From contig CALSNT010000012.1 of assembly GCA_943787785.1 (NCBI GenBank), forward strand, positions 124,001 to 188,000: a stretch of 64,000 bases of DNA. Reading direction: 5' to 3'. Made by a program: the position numbers and the translations under genes. Within the stretch, counting starts at the first letter, position 1. The number at the start of each line of letters is the position of its first letter. Shown here piece after piece: positions 1-8,891 of this stretch. The DNA is from an uncultured Paracoccaceae bacterium. GTDB lineage: Bacteria > Pseudomonadota > Alphaproteobacteria > Rhodobacterales > Rhodobacteraceae. The notes beneath the pieces were generated by a model that saw only the letters and a program-made list of their open reading frames with translations, was not told the origin of the DNA and made no database searches.

Positions 1-2
1 CC

Positions 3-239
3 GCCGTGCAAAAAATTGCGCGATCAATCCAATTTGTCGTGATCCAAGGTGAAAATGAAATGGCGGAACACCAAAAGTGTTTTGCTCGTCTTGACTACTT
101 AGGCGTCTATCTCACGGAAGAACTTCTGAACAGGTTCGAAAAGACACCACCGACAGTCTATGAAGGCGGCAACTTTGCAGGGAAGCTGGTAGTACAACCC
201 AGGACGGGAAAGCACGAATTCACGATCGCACCGTCTTGA
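3..239 (+). CDS. C-terminal fragment of an unrecognised protein
   Basis: The frame is open from the left edge to a TGA at 237-239, giving about 78 residues, so this is the tail of a gene that starts outside the window. The first GTG/ATG codons inside it are not convincing starts because the frame is already open. The end, with a GNFAGKLVV stretch followed by a short basic tail, loosely resembles the last strand of medium-chain quinone-type oxidoreductases, but I cannot assign it. It may lie in another transcription unit from lpdA, since about 200 bp of non-coding sequence follows. Confidence 0.4.
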   Translation, partial: AVQKIARSIQFVVIQGENEMAEHQKCFARLDYLGVYLTEELLNRFEKTPPTVYEGGNFAGKLVVQPRTGKHEFTIAPS

Positions 240-371
240 ACATTAGTGTCTCCTCAATTCCTCCCCCATCATTGGTTCAAAAAATTTCCTCGGGGGGTCA
301 GGGGGGCAGACACACCCCCAAGCCTCGCCCCTAGCCCCTCCCCCACCAATATGCCAAAACACTGATAACAC

Positions 372-415
372 ACGCTTGCCATACGTTTTGCATACACTTT
401 GCAGACGCTTTGCCG
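372..415. repeat. Four tandem 11-bp repeats upstream of lpdA
   Basis: Four consecutive 11-mers are seen: acgcttgccat (372-382), acgttttgcat (383-393), acactttgcag (394-404) and acgctttgccg (405-415). The shared core is roughly ACgcTTTGCa. The array ends 29 bp before the lpdA ATG, in the promoter/leader interval. An 11-bp period places each copy on about the same DNA face, which would suit cooperative binding of a regulator; that role is inference. Confidence 0.6.
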
Positions 416-444
416 ACCGCGAAACCTAACCGAAAGGCCGCCCC

Positions 445-1833
445 ATGCCCGCCTACGACGTCATCATCATCGGTTCCGGCCCCGGCGGCTATGTCTGCGC
501 CATTCGCTGCGCGCAACGGGGTCTGAAAACCGCCTGTGTCGAGAGGCGCGAGACGCTGGGCGGCACCTGCCTGAACGTCGGCTGCATCCCCTCCAAGGCG
601 CTGCTCCATGCCAGCCACATGCTGCACGAGGCCGAGGAGAACTTCGCCAAGATGGGCCTCAAGGGCAAGGCACCCTCGGTCGACTGGAAGGCCATGCTGG
701 CCTACAAGGACGACGTCATTGGTCAGAACACCAAGGGCATCGAATTTCTGTTCAAAAAGAATAAGATAGACTGGATCAAGGGCTGGGCCAGCATCCCGGA
801 ACCCGGCAAAGTAAAGGTCGGTGATGAGGTGCACGAGGCGAAGGATATCGTCATCGCCACCGGCTCTGCCGCGGCCTCGCTCACAGGTGTCGAGGTGGAT
901 GAAAAAACCGTCGTTACCTCCACCGGCGCGCTGGAGCTGGGCAAGATTCCGAAGCGTCTTGTGGTAATCGGCGCCGGGGTCATTGGCCTCGAAATGGGCT
1001 CGGTCTACACGAGGCTCGGCTCCGACGTCACCGTGGTTGAATTCCTCGATCACATCACACCGGGGATGGATGCCGAGGTCTCGAAAGTATTCCAGAGAAC
1101 GCTGAAAAAACAGGGGCTTAAGTTCGTTCTGAACTCCGCCGTTCAGGGCGTCGAGGTGAAGAACAACAAGGCCACCGTCACCTATAAATCCCGCAAGGAT
1201 GACAGCGAAGCAACGATCGAGGCGGACACCGTCCTGCTCGCCACCGGCCGCGTCCCCTTCACCGACGGGCTGGGGCTGGACGCGCTTGGCGTGAAAACCA
1301 CCGACCGAGGCATGATCGAGACTGATGAATCATGGGCCACCAACATTCCCGGCATCCACGCCATCGGCGACGCCATCAAAGGCCCGATGCTGGCCCATAA
1401 GGCGGAAGACGAAGGCATGGCCATGGCCGAGGTTCTGGCCGGACAGCATGGCCACGTGAACTACGGTGTGATCCCCGGCGTAGTCTACACCCATCCAGAG
1501 GTTGCCACAGTCGGCGAGACCGAAGAAACCCTAAAAGAATCAGGACGTTCTTACAAAGTCGGCAAGTTCAGCTTCATGGGCAACGCGCGCGCCAAGGCAG
1601 TGTTCGCAGGTGATGGCTTCGTCAAGATTCTGGCCGATGCCGACACCGACCGCGTGCTGGGATGCCACATCATCGGCCCCGGCGCGGGCGACCTGATCCA
1701 CGAGATCTGCGTGGCGATGGAATTCGGCGCGTCAGCGGAAGATATCGCTCGCACCTGCCACGCCCACCCGACGTTCTCCGAAGCGGTCCGCGAAGCCGCG
1801 CTGGCCTGCGGCGACGGGGCCATTCACGCCTGA
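445..1833 (+). CDS. lpdA: Dihydrolipoyl dehydrogenase (E3)
   Basis: This FAD-dependent E3 enzyme re-oxidises dihydrolipoamide in 2-oxoacid dehydrogenase complexes (pyruvate or 2-oxoglutarate) or the glycine cleavage system, using NAD+. Its 462 residues are the usual length. The N-terminus has the FAD dinucleotide motif GSGPGGY, followed by the redox disulfide [18 protein letters not shown] second Rossmann motif ([13 protein letters not shown]) binds NAD, the motif ATGRVPFT follows, and the C-terminal catalytic HAHPTFSEA supplies the His-Glu dyad of the partner subunit. The reading frame is clean. The neighbouring E1/E2 genes would lie upstream, outside the window, so the exact complex served is not visible. 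Confidence 0.97.
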   Translation: MPAYDVIIIGSGPGGYVCAIRCAQRGLKTACVERRETLGGTCLNVGCIPSKALLHASHMLHEAEENFAKMGLKGKAPSVDWKAMLAYKDDVIGQNTKGIEFLFKKNKIDWIKGWASIPEPGKVKVGDEVHEAKDIVIATGSAAASLTGVEVDEKTVVTSTGALELGKIPKRLVVIGAGVIGLEMGSVYTRLGSDVTVVEFLDHITPGMDAEVSKVFQRTLKKQGLKFVLNSAVQGVEVKNNKATVTYKSRKDDSEATIEADTVLLATGRVPFTDGLGLDALGVKTTDRGMIETDESWATNIPGIHAIGDAIKGPMLAHKAEDEGMAMAEVLAGQHGHVNYGVIPGVVYTHPEVATVGETEETLKESGRSYKVGKFSFMGNARAKAVFAGDGFVKILADADTDRVLGCHIIGPGAGDLIHEICVAMEFGASAEDIARTCHAHPTFSEAVREAALACGDGAIHA

Positions 1834-2315
1834 AGATCCAGCGCGAAATACCGCATCCCCGGCACCGGGCTGTCGTTATAGGGTGGTATCTCTACGAAAC
1901 CGTAACCTTCATAGAGCGATGTTGCCGCGCCCAGAAATTCCGCTGTATCTAGGATCATCCGGCGATAGCCCCGATCGCGGGCTTTTACGACCAACGCATT
2001 AACCAGTCGCGTACCCAGTGACTGGCGGCGCATCTCCGGTGCCACGTACAGCCGTTTCATCTCGCAGCTTTCCGCGTCATAGCGGCGAAACGCGATACAG
2101 CCGACGCATGCTCCGCCCTTGTCGCGCGCTATCAGGATCTCACCTTCCGGGGCCGCATATCTACCTGGAAGCCCGGCAAGTTCCTCAGCGAAATCCTGAA
2201 ACGCCAGGTCGATGCCGAAGTCATCCTCCAGGAATTGCGCATAAGCCATGAACAAATCGCCAGCTGCCGCAATGTCTGCGTCACCACGCGCCGGGCTGAT
2301 ACGCAAATCCGTCAC
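1824..2315 (-). CDS. GNAT family N-acetyltransferase
   Basis: A 163-residue single-domain GNAT protein. The acetyl-CoA binding motif A is visible as [19 protein letters not shown] (R/Q-x-x-G-x-G/A type), followed by the typical '[19 protein letters not shown]' helix-strand end of the fold. The substrate is not predictable. Its stop overlaps the end of the convergent lpdA by about 10 bp. Its start overlaps the stop of the upstream GntR-type gene by four bases, so it is the last gene of a three-gene unit with the regulator and the YgjP-like peptidase. Confidence 0.85.
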   Translation of the reverse strand: MTDLRISPARGDADIAAAGDLFMAYAQFLEDDFGIDLAFQDFAEELAGLPGRYAAPEGEILIARDKGGACVGCIAFRRYDAESCEMKRLYVAPEMRRQSLGTRLVNALVVKARDRGYRRMILDTAEFLGAATSLYEGYGFVEIPPYNDSPVPGMRYFALDLQA

Positions 2316-2995
2316 GGCGTCAGAACCCGCAGCCCGCGCGCCACATCCTCGGATATCGCGCTGCGCAGGGCCGCTTCATCGCCAGCCCGCAGGGCTGCCA
2401 AAATCCGCCCATGACCGTTGTGGTTGTTGCCCGCATTCAGCTGTCCATAGAGTTGCCGCATGGTCGGCCCCAGCTGCAACCAGACGTTTTCAACCGTGGC
2501 CAGCATCGCCGGTGCCTGAGCGCGCAGATAAAGCGCGCGGTGAAATTCGAGGTTCGCCCGTATGTAGCCCACGGCGTCATCGCGTGCGATTGCGGCGTCG
2601 ACCTGGGTGTTGATCGCTGCCATGCGTTCGATAAGGGCAATATGGGCGCGTGGCAGGGCGCGGGCGGCAAGTTCCGCCTCAATTAACGCCCGCAGGGCCG
2701 CCAGTTCTTCGATCCGGTCGGGGCCAGGTTCCGGCGTCGCAACACGCCCCGAGGCCGAAAGCGTCAACGCCCCTTCAGCAACCAGGCGACGCACCGCTTC
2801 ACGCGCCGGGGTCATCGAAACGCCGAAATCAGCGCCGATACCACGCAATGTCATGGCTGTACCGGGTGCGACTTCACCCAGCATGATCCGAGTTCTCAGC
2901 GTCCGGTACACCCGGTCATGGGACGGCGTTGAAGGTTCACTGCGCGGGGTCTTGTTCATGGCCAGATTGTGATCACAGTAGCCGACAGGCGTCAA
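2312..2995 (-). CDS. GntR-family transcriptional regulator with FCD domain
   Basis: A 227-residue regulator. An N-terminal winged helix (DRVYRTLRTRIMLGEVAPG then the helix around SMTPAREAVRRLVAEG) is followed by an all-helical FCD ligand domain with metal-ligand-like His residues (EFHRALY and NNHNGHGRI). The ATG at 2995 overlaps the stop of the upstream gene (ATGA), supporting translational coupling. An internal ATG at 2959, starting MNKTPRSEP, is an alternative start. Regulators of this class usually sense small carboxylates or sugar acids. No obvious catabolic target lies beside it, so the effector is unknown. Confidence 0.85.
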   Translation of the reverse strand: MTPVGYCDHNLAMNKTPRSEPSTPSHDRVYRTLRTRIMLGEVAPGTAMTLRGIGADFGVSMTPAREAVRRLVAEGALTLSASGRVATPEPGPDRIEELAALRALIEAELAARALPRAHIALIERMAAINTQVDAAIARDDAVGYIRANLEFHRALYLRAQAPAMLATVENVWLQLGPTMRQLYGQLNAGNNHNGHGRILAALRAGDEAALRSAISEDVARGLRVLTP

Positions 2996-3693
2996 TCAGT
3001 GAACTGGTATCGCTGCAGTTCCGACCCGTTGTCGCGCAGCCATTTCCGGTGAGTGTTGAAGTCCGGGCATAGCCGCTCGGTCACGGCCCAGAACGCTGGC
3101 GAGTGGTTCATCTCGACCAGATGCGCAACCTCGTGGGCGGCGACATAGTCCAGCACCTCCGGCGGCGCCATGATCAGCCGCCAGCAATACATCAGATCCC
3201 CGTTCGGCGCACAGGACCCCCACCGAGAGCGCGTGTCCCGTAGGCTAATCTTGCCATGTGACCGGCCAAGCACTGCAGCATAGCGCCCAGAGGCCTCCGC
3301 CAGGCGATCCCGCGCAAGCAGTTTCAGTGCGGCGGCGATACGCGGTCCGGGTCGGTGGTTTGAAACTTCGATCCGATCATCAGTAATTCGCGCTCCACGC
3401 TTCAACTCCGTTACCATGACCTGCCTCAGCGTCCCCTCGACCAAAAGCGCCGTTCCGGGGGCCACCATCACTTGCGCAGGCTGGCGATCCAGCGTCCGGC
3501 GCAGCCAGTCCTGCTTGTCTGTCGCAAAGCCCTTGGCCACGGCCAAAGATACGCCGTCCGGCATTGTCAGCGTGACGCCGCCACCGCTGCGCGCAACCCG
3601 CAGGCTCAAGCGACGCGCCCTCGGGTTTCGGCGCAACTGGACCCGTATCGCGGGCTCACCCACCCAGATTTCATCAGCCATCCCACGCCTCAC
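2992..3693 (-). CDS. YgjP-like (DUF45/M48-type) metallopeptidase domain protein
   Basis: A 233-residue member of the YgjP/SprT-like zinc-metallopeptidase family. The C-terminal half shows 'RDTRSRWGSC' followed by the zinc motif HEVAHL and NHSPAFW with a further His, the ordinary signature of the family. The N-terminal half is beta-rich. Family members are mostly uncharacterised, and UTP pyrophosphatase activity has been reported for E. coli YgjP (recalled, not checked). It is the first gene of the unit with the GntR regulator, which it overlaps by four bases. Confidence 0.8.
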   Translation of the reverse strand: MRRGMADEIWVGEPAIRVQLRRNPRARRLSLRVARSGGGVTLTMPDGVSLAVAKGFATDKQDWLRRTLDRQPAQVMVAPGTALLVEGTLRQVMVTELKRGARITDDRIEVSNHRPGPRIAAALKLLARDRLAEASGRYAAVLGRSHGKISLRDTRSRWGSCAPNGDLMYCWRLIMAPPEVLDYVAAHEVAHLVEMNHSPAFWAVTERLCPDFNTHRKWLRDNGSELQRYQFTD

Positions 3694-3790
3694 AGGGCCA
3701 TAACGTGCGAAAGGCTTTGACAGCCCGCGGCGATCATGGCAACTGGCGCAGATTCAGAAATTACGTGCCAAGCAGCAGAGTGAGATATCC

Positions 3791-4135
3791 ATGCCCAAAG
3801 AGGAATGGGGAACCAAGCGAATTTGCCCGACCACCGGCAAGCCGTTTTATGACCTGAACGCGACCCCGATCGTCAGCCCCTACACGGGCGAGGCGGTTGT
3901 GCTGGAAACCGGCAAGAACGGACGCACGATGGTCGCCGACAAGGCCGACAAGGACGCCAAGGTCGAGGAGGCCGCAGATGCCTCGGATGATGACGACGAG
4001 GTGATTCTGGACGACGATAGCGACGACGATGATGCAGATGTCGATTTGGGTGATGACGTCCTGGACGATGACGACGACAACGACGACGTCTCGCTTGACG
4101 AGATTGCAGACGTCGCAGCAGACGACGACGACTAG
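3791..4135 (+). CDS. TIGR02300 family acidic protein
   Basis: A 114-residue protein with the conserved N-terminal block KRICPTTGKPFYDLN (the FYDLN motif of TIGR02300), then a very acidic tail rich in Asp with alternating D/E runs to the C-terminus. The family is widespread in alphaproteobacteria, of unknown function, and often beside tRNA-Ala as here. The two Cys/Pro-rich turns of the N-terminus suggest a small folded head. The acidic tail is likely disordered and might bind cations or basic partners, which is inference only. Confidence 0.85.
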   Translation: MPKEEWGTKRICPTTGKPFYDLNATPIVSPYTGEAVVLETGKNGRTMVADKADKDAKVEEAADASDDDDEVILDDDSDDDDADVDLGDDVLDDDDDNDDVSLDEIADVAADDDD

Positions 4136-4233
4136 GTTGGTTGTGGAGGCCGGTTCCCGAGGGTTTTCCCCTTGATCCGGCCCCACCCATCCCCTAGGAA
4201 CCACCCGTCAGCGCCAGCGCGCGCTGCACACTC

Positions 4234-4309
<76 letters not shown>

Positions 4310-4510
4310 TACCATCTTATTTAATTGTTGAATTTCAATATCTTGCCGACTTATCTGTGTATCTTTCCCCCACAACTTCCCCCTTGCAGGCGCGGACTAA
4401 CCCGGAACTTACGGGAATATTGATCGCAATGGGTCGCGCACTATGCTCCACTTCGACAACGGCACTTCGCAAACAGGGAGGCGATGGCATGCGAGGGGTG
4501 TTCATAGGCA

Positions 4511-4633
4511 TTGCGGGACGCTGGGGCGGATGTAAGCGAACAGATCGAGGGCGGTTCGACAGCCCTGATTTGGGCGGCGCGGTGGCGAGGCTATCCCGAG
4601 AACCTTCAGGTGTTACTGGACGCCGTTCCCCGT
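4511..4633 (+). pseudogene. Ankyrin-repeat gene remnant
   Basis: In this frame the translation holds one and a half ankyrin-type units: DAGADV, then GGSTALIWAARWRGYPENL followed by QVLLDA, matching the helix-turn-helix consensus (G-x-TALxxAA ... LLxAGADV). A stop codon lies immediately upstream (tag near 4505) and the similarity ends at about 4630, so only a scrap of a longer ankyrin protein remains. The flanking 4310-4510 holds nothing I recognise. Confidence 0.5.
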
Positions 4634-4660
4634 GAAGAAAAGAAACGGCCAGCGCTCTCG

Positions 4661-5308
4661 TCAGGGGCCGATACAATTCATGACAGCTGTTGGATCGTTC
4701 CATCCGGCTGCAAGAGCGGCGAGCCTAGCACTCTTCGTCGGATGTGATATCGAAGGAGATTCCGACAGCAACGGCTCGTAACTGAAAATATCCTCAAGGC
4801 TGAAGCCCAAACGCCGAAGAGTAGCAGCCGCGAACGCGTCCGCTTCCAATTCAATTGCATGATTGCGTTCGATTGATGCGTCATTCTCATCCAAATGGCC
4901 GCAGACAAGATGGCCAAGCTCATGGGCAATGATCGCCTGCGCACCGCTATAACCAACTCGGCCAGAAAGACGCCGGTCATAAACAATGACCTTGCTTCCG
5001 TCACAGATCGCCGCCACAGCATTCCAGTTTATATCGCCCATCATGGGGTAAATCGCGCAGCCACCACCCTCAACCGTAAGGTCCCATGCGTCACAAGCAT
5101 CAAACAGCATGTAAGAATAGTCTTCAAAAGCCGGAACTATCGGGACAACTTCGCTGCCGTTCTGAAAAAGTAAGGTGGGGCTTCCTGATCGCTCAACGCA
5201 GGACTCTGCTTCGACCGACCCGGTTAGAAAACCCGCAGACGCTACCATGGACAGAACAAGAAACGGCTTCGTGAATATACATGCTGCAACCCTATTTCGG
5301 ATATGCAC
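4661..5308 (-). CDS. Putative exported M48-like metallopeptidase
   Basis: The catalytic signature is IIAHELGHLVCGH (HExxH zinc motif) followed about 20 residues later by ELEADAFAA, the E-xxx-D element of M48 peptidases, and near the C-terminus SHPTKSARLAAL as in M48 proteins. The frame is open to an ATG at 5401. The GTG at 5308 is preferred because it starts a plausible signal peptide (FLVLSMVASAGFLTGSVEA) and avoids overlap with the phage remnant upstream. Several Cys residues fit a periplasmic location. The gene stands alone, without visible partners, and its substrate is unknown. Confidence 0.55.
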   Translation of the reverse strand: MHIRNRVAACIFTKPFLVLSMVASAGFLTGSVEAESCVERSGSPTLLFQNGSEVVPIVPAFEDYSYMLFDACDAWDLTVEGGGCAIYPMMGDINWNAVAAICDGSKVIVYDRRLSGRVGYSGAQAIIAHELGHLVCGHLDENDASIERNHAIELEADAFAAATLRRLGFSLEDIFSYEPLLSESPSISHPTKSARLAALAAGWNDPTAVMNCIGP

Positions 5309-5352
5309 TGTTGAGCAACTGCGATCATCGAGCTGGCAGATCAATATGGCCG

Positions 5353-5823
5353 CTACGGGATATCGGATGTGAGCGCCCGGTGAACTCCAGGGCCGCGACA
5401 CGTAGCGCGTTGTCCTTCTGGCGCTTGGATATGCCCGCCTGTTCTGCGGCCTCGGTTCGCTATCTCGGAGGACGCCGGGTCCAAGTCGATCCCGCCCATC
5501 ACTGCCCGCGCAGCGTCAACAAACACTTGCGGCGTGTACCACTCATTTTCACCGGAGTTTCGGCTAACGTGGGGCTTGAACGCATCAAATCTGGAATCAA
5601 TATCCAGCCGGGGGCCGACGTATGCCGTGCGGATAGGCTTTCGGGCTTTGAATGACTTGCCGTCCCGTCCGGTAACGCGGTCCTGTTGCGGAATTTCCGC
5701 AACAGATTCCAAGTCCCGCCGAACCGCCCCCACTGTCTTATCGTCCACCCCCAGCCCCTCGGCCACCTGGCGGTTGCTGCGCTCAGGGCCGCTTCTAAAA
5801 TAGACGGATTTAGATTTTCCCGA
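5353..5823 (-). pseudogene. Phage ParB-like / Dam adenine methyltransferase remnant
   Basis: The frame begins directly after a TAG (5824-5826). It first shows a ParB-type helix-turn-helix segment (RSGPERSNRQVAEGLGVDDK), then the start of a phage DNA N-6-adenine methyltransferase (SGENEWYTPQVFVDAAR and MGGIDLDPASSEIAN). After that, similarity breaks. In another frame near 5400-5460 the phrase EQAGISKRQKDNALRVAALE, typical of phage ParB-like proteins, reappears. The gene therefore has lost its 5' end and is internally rearranged. It belongs to the same decayed prophage as the packaging genes at 11-13.9 kb. Confidence 0.6.
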
Positions 5824-5826
5824 CTA

Positions 5827-6150
5827 TAAAACTGTCTTGACTGTAAACACAGACAAGTCAGTTGATTAAACATATGATTTTCAAGGCATTAACTGGGCTG
5901 AAGGCATTGTCGGTGCGGCCTAAAGGTTATCGTCAATGCAGGAAACGCTTTGATGAAGAATGCGTCCGAGTGCGGCAGGGCCATCGTTGCCGCACCGTCG
6001 CTCATTGCAGCGTCTCGGTGATCGACTTGCAGAGAGTCATATCGCTTTGGATCACATCATCCTCGCCGAAAGCCTGCCCGCTGGAGGCGTAGTTGGCTTC
6101 CCATCCGAGCCAAATAAAGGTCAGCGATGTTACGCACGTCTCGATTGACC
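5827..6150. other. Gene-poor stretch, nothing recognised
   Basis: About 320 bp between the ParB/Dam remnant and the left end of the IS66 remnant. A short minus-strand frame ends at 6002, with no domain I can identify and no convincing ribosome-binding site. I consider it non-coding debris of the accessory region. Confidence 0.4.
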
Positions 6151-6910
6151 GTAAGCGTTGCGAGCGCCCCATGGTATCGGATATTCCGCTGATGTGAGAT
6201 TCTGCCCTCCAGCTATAATGGAGGTGATTTGATGTTTGACGATGTAGCGACGGGGTCTGGTCGGCCGAAGCGGGTGCGGCGTACAGCTTCGGCGCGCGCT
6301 TCGATTGTTGCGGAGAGCTATGAGGCGGGCGCAACGGTTGCGGGAATTGCCCGCCGGCATGGTGTCGTACCATCTCAGTTGTCGGGATGGCGGAGCGCGG
6401 CGCGGTCGGCGAGAGAAGTCCGGGGCCGTAGGCACTGCGACGTTCGCGGAAGTGACAGTTGCTCCGGATCTGGTTCCGGTTGGCACCCAAACGCATGACG
6501 GCGTCGAGATTCATCGTCGGTGGGGTGACGGTTCGATTGCCAAGAGCGTTGCAGCCAAGCGGATTGTCCGAGATCGCCCACCGCCTGGCCTCGGGCGCGT
6601 GATCTTCCCGTCTCAGGCGGTTCGGATTGTGATTGCCACGAAGCCGGTGGATTTCAGGAAGGGGCATGACGGGCTTGCGGCAGTGGCCGAGCACGAACTG
6701 GGGCTTGATCCGCATTCGGGCGTCATCGTTGTGTTTCGCGCCAAACGCGGCGACCGGATCAAGGTCCTGCTCTGGGACGGATCGGGCATGGTGATGTCCT
6801 ACAAGCGTCTGGAACATGGCAAGTTCGCCTGGCCCGGGATCAGCGACGGGGTGATGCGGCTGGGGTTACGCTGCTCAGGCAGCGTAACTGGGACCAATCA
6901 ATCCAGGTAG
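6151..6910 (+). mobile_element. IS66-family element remnant (tnpA-tnpB)
   Basis: The stretch starts with gtaagcgttgcgagcgcccc, which fits the GTAAGCG start of IS66 terminal repeats. tnpA follows from 6229/6232 (helix-turn-helix ASIVAESYEAGATVAGIARR, then HGVVPSQLSGWR). A one-base shift near 6395-6420 moves it to the frame carrying the TnpA tail FAEVTVAPD and then TnpB (IVIATKPVDFRKGHDGLAAV, WDGSGMVMSYKRLE). TnpB is cut near 6900. The transposase tnpC is absent here, so the element is inactive; a tnpC fragment lies at about 10.25 kb. Confidence 0.75.
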
Positions 6911-6914
6911 GGCG

Positions 6915-6933
6915 GGTTGGACGGACGGTCACC
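6915..6933. repeat. 19-bp direct repeat, left copy
   Basis: The sequence ggttggacggacggtcacc is repeated perfectly at 8566-8584. The two copies bracket the pair of minus-strand glycosyltransferase genes. This copy lies just after the truncated IS66 tnpB. Confidence 0.8.
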
Positions 6934-7053
6934 CTTTAACCGCCATTGCCCGCATCGCGGCAGCGGGCGACGGGATGCCAACCTCGCGCCGCCGGGTTAC
7001 GGGCTGAAATCGGCTGGGGCGTTGTGGGCGCAGGGTGGGTGACCACGCAATCG

Positions 7054-7704
7054 TCAGTTTGCCCGCAACTTGCGGATCACGCGGCGGAACCGGTTCTGGA
7101 TCAGCCCGACGCCCCGCTCGATCGAGTGGCGATGAGCAGGTGCCAGCGGCGCTGCCGTGCCAGTGATCCGCCGCACCCTGTCGGGGCGGACGGCATCGAA
7201 CCATTGCTTTTCAAGGGACCAGGAATGGCCGCCCCAACCGGCGTGATCAAAGCCGAACAGTCTGATGTCTGCCGTGCTTTCGCGCACTACGGTATCGAGC
7301 GTCAACGCGCCGAGGCTTGGCACCACCATGGTCCAATCGCCCCAATGGACTGCAATCTGCTGTTTCAGCGCATCGGTCTTTGGCAGCATTCGAAACGGGC
7401 GACCATTAGCCATTGTGTTCAGGCGGGAGTCTTCCAGCGGACTCGCGAAGCCATCGAACCCCAGCCAGATTTCTTCGGCCCCGCGCATTGCCAGACGGTT
7501 GGTGGGCCGTTTCTCGAACTGACGGCGGATAGAGTGCCGGTTCAGGACCAATATATCGGTCCGCCGCCCGGCGACGCCGCACAGCGGCGCATGATTCATT
7601 CGGATGACGAGATCGCAGGTGTCGATTTGCGCCGCGACGTCGGCCCGGATGCTGCCGTTTCCGACAATCGCGATGGTGCGTGCCCTGGCCAAGTCTATCC
7701 GCAT
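7054..7704 (-). CDS. Glycosyltransferase, sialyltransferase-like (GT29-type)
   Basis: About 216 residues from the ATG at 7704, which starts MRIDLARARTIAIVGNGS. The sialyl-motif L-like start VGNGSI with DLVIRMNHAP and the later block VPSLGALTLDTVVRES plus FGFDHAGWGGHSWSLEKQW resemble bacterial GT29-like proteins. It probably transfers a sugar onto a surface glycan; donor and acceptor are unknown. The start overlaps the stop of the upstream glycosyltransferase by about 10 bp, so the two form a bicistronic unit. A longer frame (to 7785) runs inside the upstream gene and is unlikely. The pair sits between two 19-bp direct repeats, suggesting it arrived as a cassette. Confidence 0.7.
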   Translation of the reverse strand: MRIDLARARTIAIVGNGSIRADVAAQIDTCDLVIRMNHAPLCGVAGRRTDILVLNRHSIRRQFEKRPTNRLAMRGAEEIWLGFDGFASPLEDSRLNTMANGRPFRMLPKTDALKQQIAVHWGDWTMVVPSLGALTLDTVVRESTADIRLFGFDHAGWGGHSWSLEKQWFDAVRPDRVRRITGTAAPLAPAHRHSIERGVGLIQNRFRRVIRKLRAN

Positions 7705-8426
7705 TCTGCCGACCAGCCCTCCAGCGATGCCAGATAGCGGTCGCGTTCGGCACGCCACTCGGCAGCAAAGTCGACACCTTGGCAAGCCTCAAACCAGGGA
7801 CCGCCGTTGGTATAGTGGATCCCGAAGGGCAAGCGCGCCGGTCTGGCGTATTCGCCGACCAGGAAGTTCCATGCGAAAGGCAAAGCGCCGATCTGCTTCT
7901 GATCTGCCACCCATTCCAGACGATGGAGGTGGCTTGGTGGCGCGCTGTTGACCACTGCAGGCGTCAGCGCCCTCACGTCGGGATGGCCGTTGTTGAAAAC
8001 CATGAAGGATGACCAGTTCTTGCGCGGATAGGTGACTTGCACTTGCCCTTCCATCTTGGTGGCAGCGGTGGGTACATAGTCATGCTGGACGACGTGAACA
8101 GCATTGTCTTGGCTGACATGGGACAGCACGTTGCGGATATCCGTGGTGAACAGAAAGTCGCAATCGACGAAGATCGACCAGCCGTTCTGCGCGGCGCTCA
8201 GGTGAGGCGTCAGAAACCGGGTGAGTGAGAATTCCGTCGTGGCGCGGTCGTCGTGGCGGTAATAGAGGCCCGCAGTCCGCAGCGTGGTCAGCTTGAGCGG
8301 GCGGATCTCTAGGTCTGGCGCGGAATGGCGTAGAATCGAGGCGCGGCAGACCTGCCAGGCGATATCTTCGCGGCTGTCATAGCCGACGAAAATCCTGAGC
8401 GGCTGGTCCATGGGATCTTGAGGCAT
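7695..8426 (-). CDS. Glycosyltransferase (nucleotide-diphospho-sugar transferase type)
   Basis: From the ATG at 8426 (MPQDPMDQPLRIFVGYDSRE) this is 243 residues. Features are the start FVGYDSREDIAWQVCRASIL, a metal-binding acidic motif in FVDCDFLFT (DxD) and a C-terminal WNFLVGEY and HYTNGGPWF region as in GT-A fold enzymes acting on surface polysaccharides. A longer frame to 8528 has poor N-terminal sense and overlaps the small gene upstream. It is the first gene of the pair with the GT29-like enzyme. A function in capsule or lipopolysaccharide decoration is inferred from class and company. Confidence 0.75.
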   Translation of the reverse strand: MPQDPMDQPLRIFVGYDSREDIAWQVCRASILRHSAPDLEIRPLKLTTLRTAGLYYRHDDRATTEFSLTRFLTPHLSAAQNGWSIFVDCDFLFTTDIRNVLSHVSQDNAVHVVQHDYVPTAATKMEGQVQVTYPRKNWSSFMVFNNGHPDVRALTPAVVNSAPPSHLHRLEWVADQKQIGALPFAWNFLVGEYARPARLPFGIHYTNGGPWFEACQGVDFAAEWRAERDRYLASLEGWSAECG

Positions 8427-8794
8427 TGATAACGTCGCTCTGTCTTGCGCGCGGCGGCGCTTGGGCCGGCATTCCCCAATTGGCGTGTCGCATGTCGTGA
8501 CTTTCGCCTGAAACTGACCGCGGGACAAGCCATTTCCGCCTCTGGCGCGGGTCGCGGTCGCGCACGGTTGGACGGACGGTCACCGTATGTGTTTATGCAA
8601 TCAATATACTGTTCCCATTCCGAACGGTATTGGTTGAGTGCCCATTCGTCGTTGAACTCGAACGGCTTGTAAGGGCGATAGCAACTATGATCGGGGTACC
8701 CGCCAAATCCAAGATTAGATCCGCCAAACACAAATCCTAAACTAGGTGTCGAAATACAGATCGCAAACATGGCGAGAAGAGTTAGGTTTTTCAT
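8309..8794 (-). pseudogene. Small secreted protein truncated at the 19-bp repeat
   Basis: The start is convincing: MKNLTLLAMFAICISTPSLG is a signal peptide, followed by a Cys-containing segment (SCYRPYKPFEFNDEWALNQY and a second Cys in YIDCINTYGD). That part resembles small exported proteins near prophages. It reaches the 19-bp repeat at 8584-8566 (encoding GDRPSN), after which the frame continues into Arg-rich sequence overlapping the glycosyltransferase gene and looks non-genuine. Read across the other repeat copy at 6915-6933, the protein would instead end after a few residues (PPYLD, stop), so the cassette may have been inserted into its 3' end. Confidence 0.5.
8566..8584. repeat. 19-bp direct repeat, right copy
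   Basis: A perfect copy of 6915-6933 in the same orientation, 1.65 kb away. It falls inside the small secreted protein gene, exactly where its recognisable part ends. Confidence 0.8.
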
Positions 8795-8891
8795 TGCGCG
8801 CGCTCACTGAAATCTTCGGATGAGATACAGCGCATGCTATTCGGTTCATCGTTTTTGTCGAGTACGTAGCCGACCAACTGTCCATCTTACT

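Noticed and set aside
240-444. G-run/C-run stretch near 293-350 as a terminator or quadruplex
   Set aside because: Runs of G and C are visible, but I could not define a stable stem followed by a T run with confidence.
331-1053. Long minus-strand ORF opposite lpdA
   Set aside because: Antisense shadow of a high-GC gene; low-complexity His/Ala/Arg composition and no domain.
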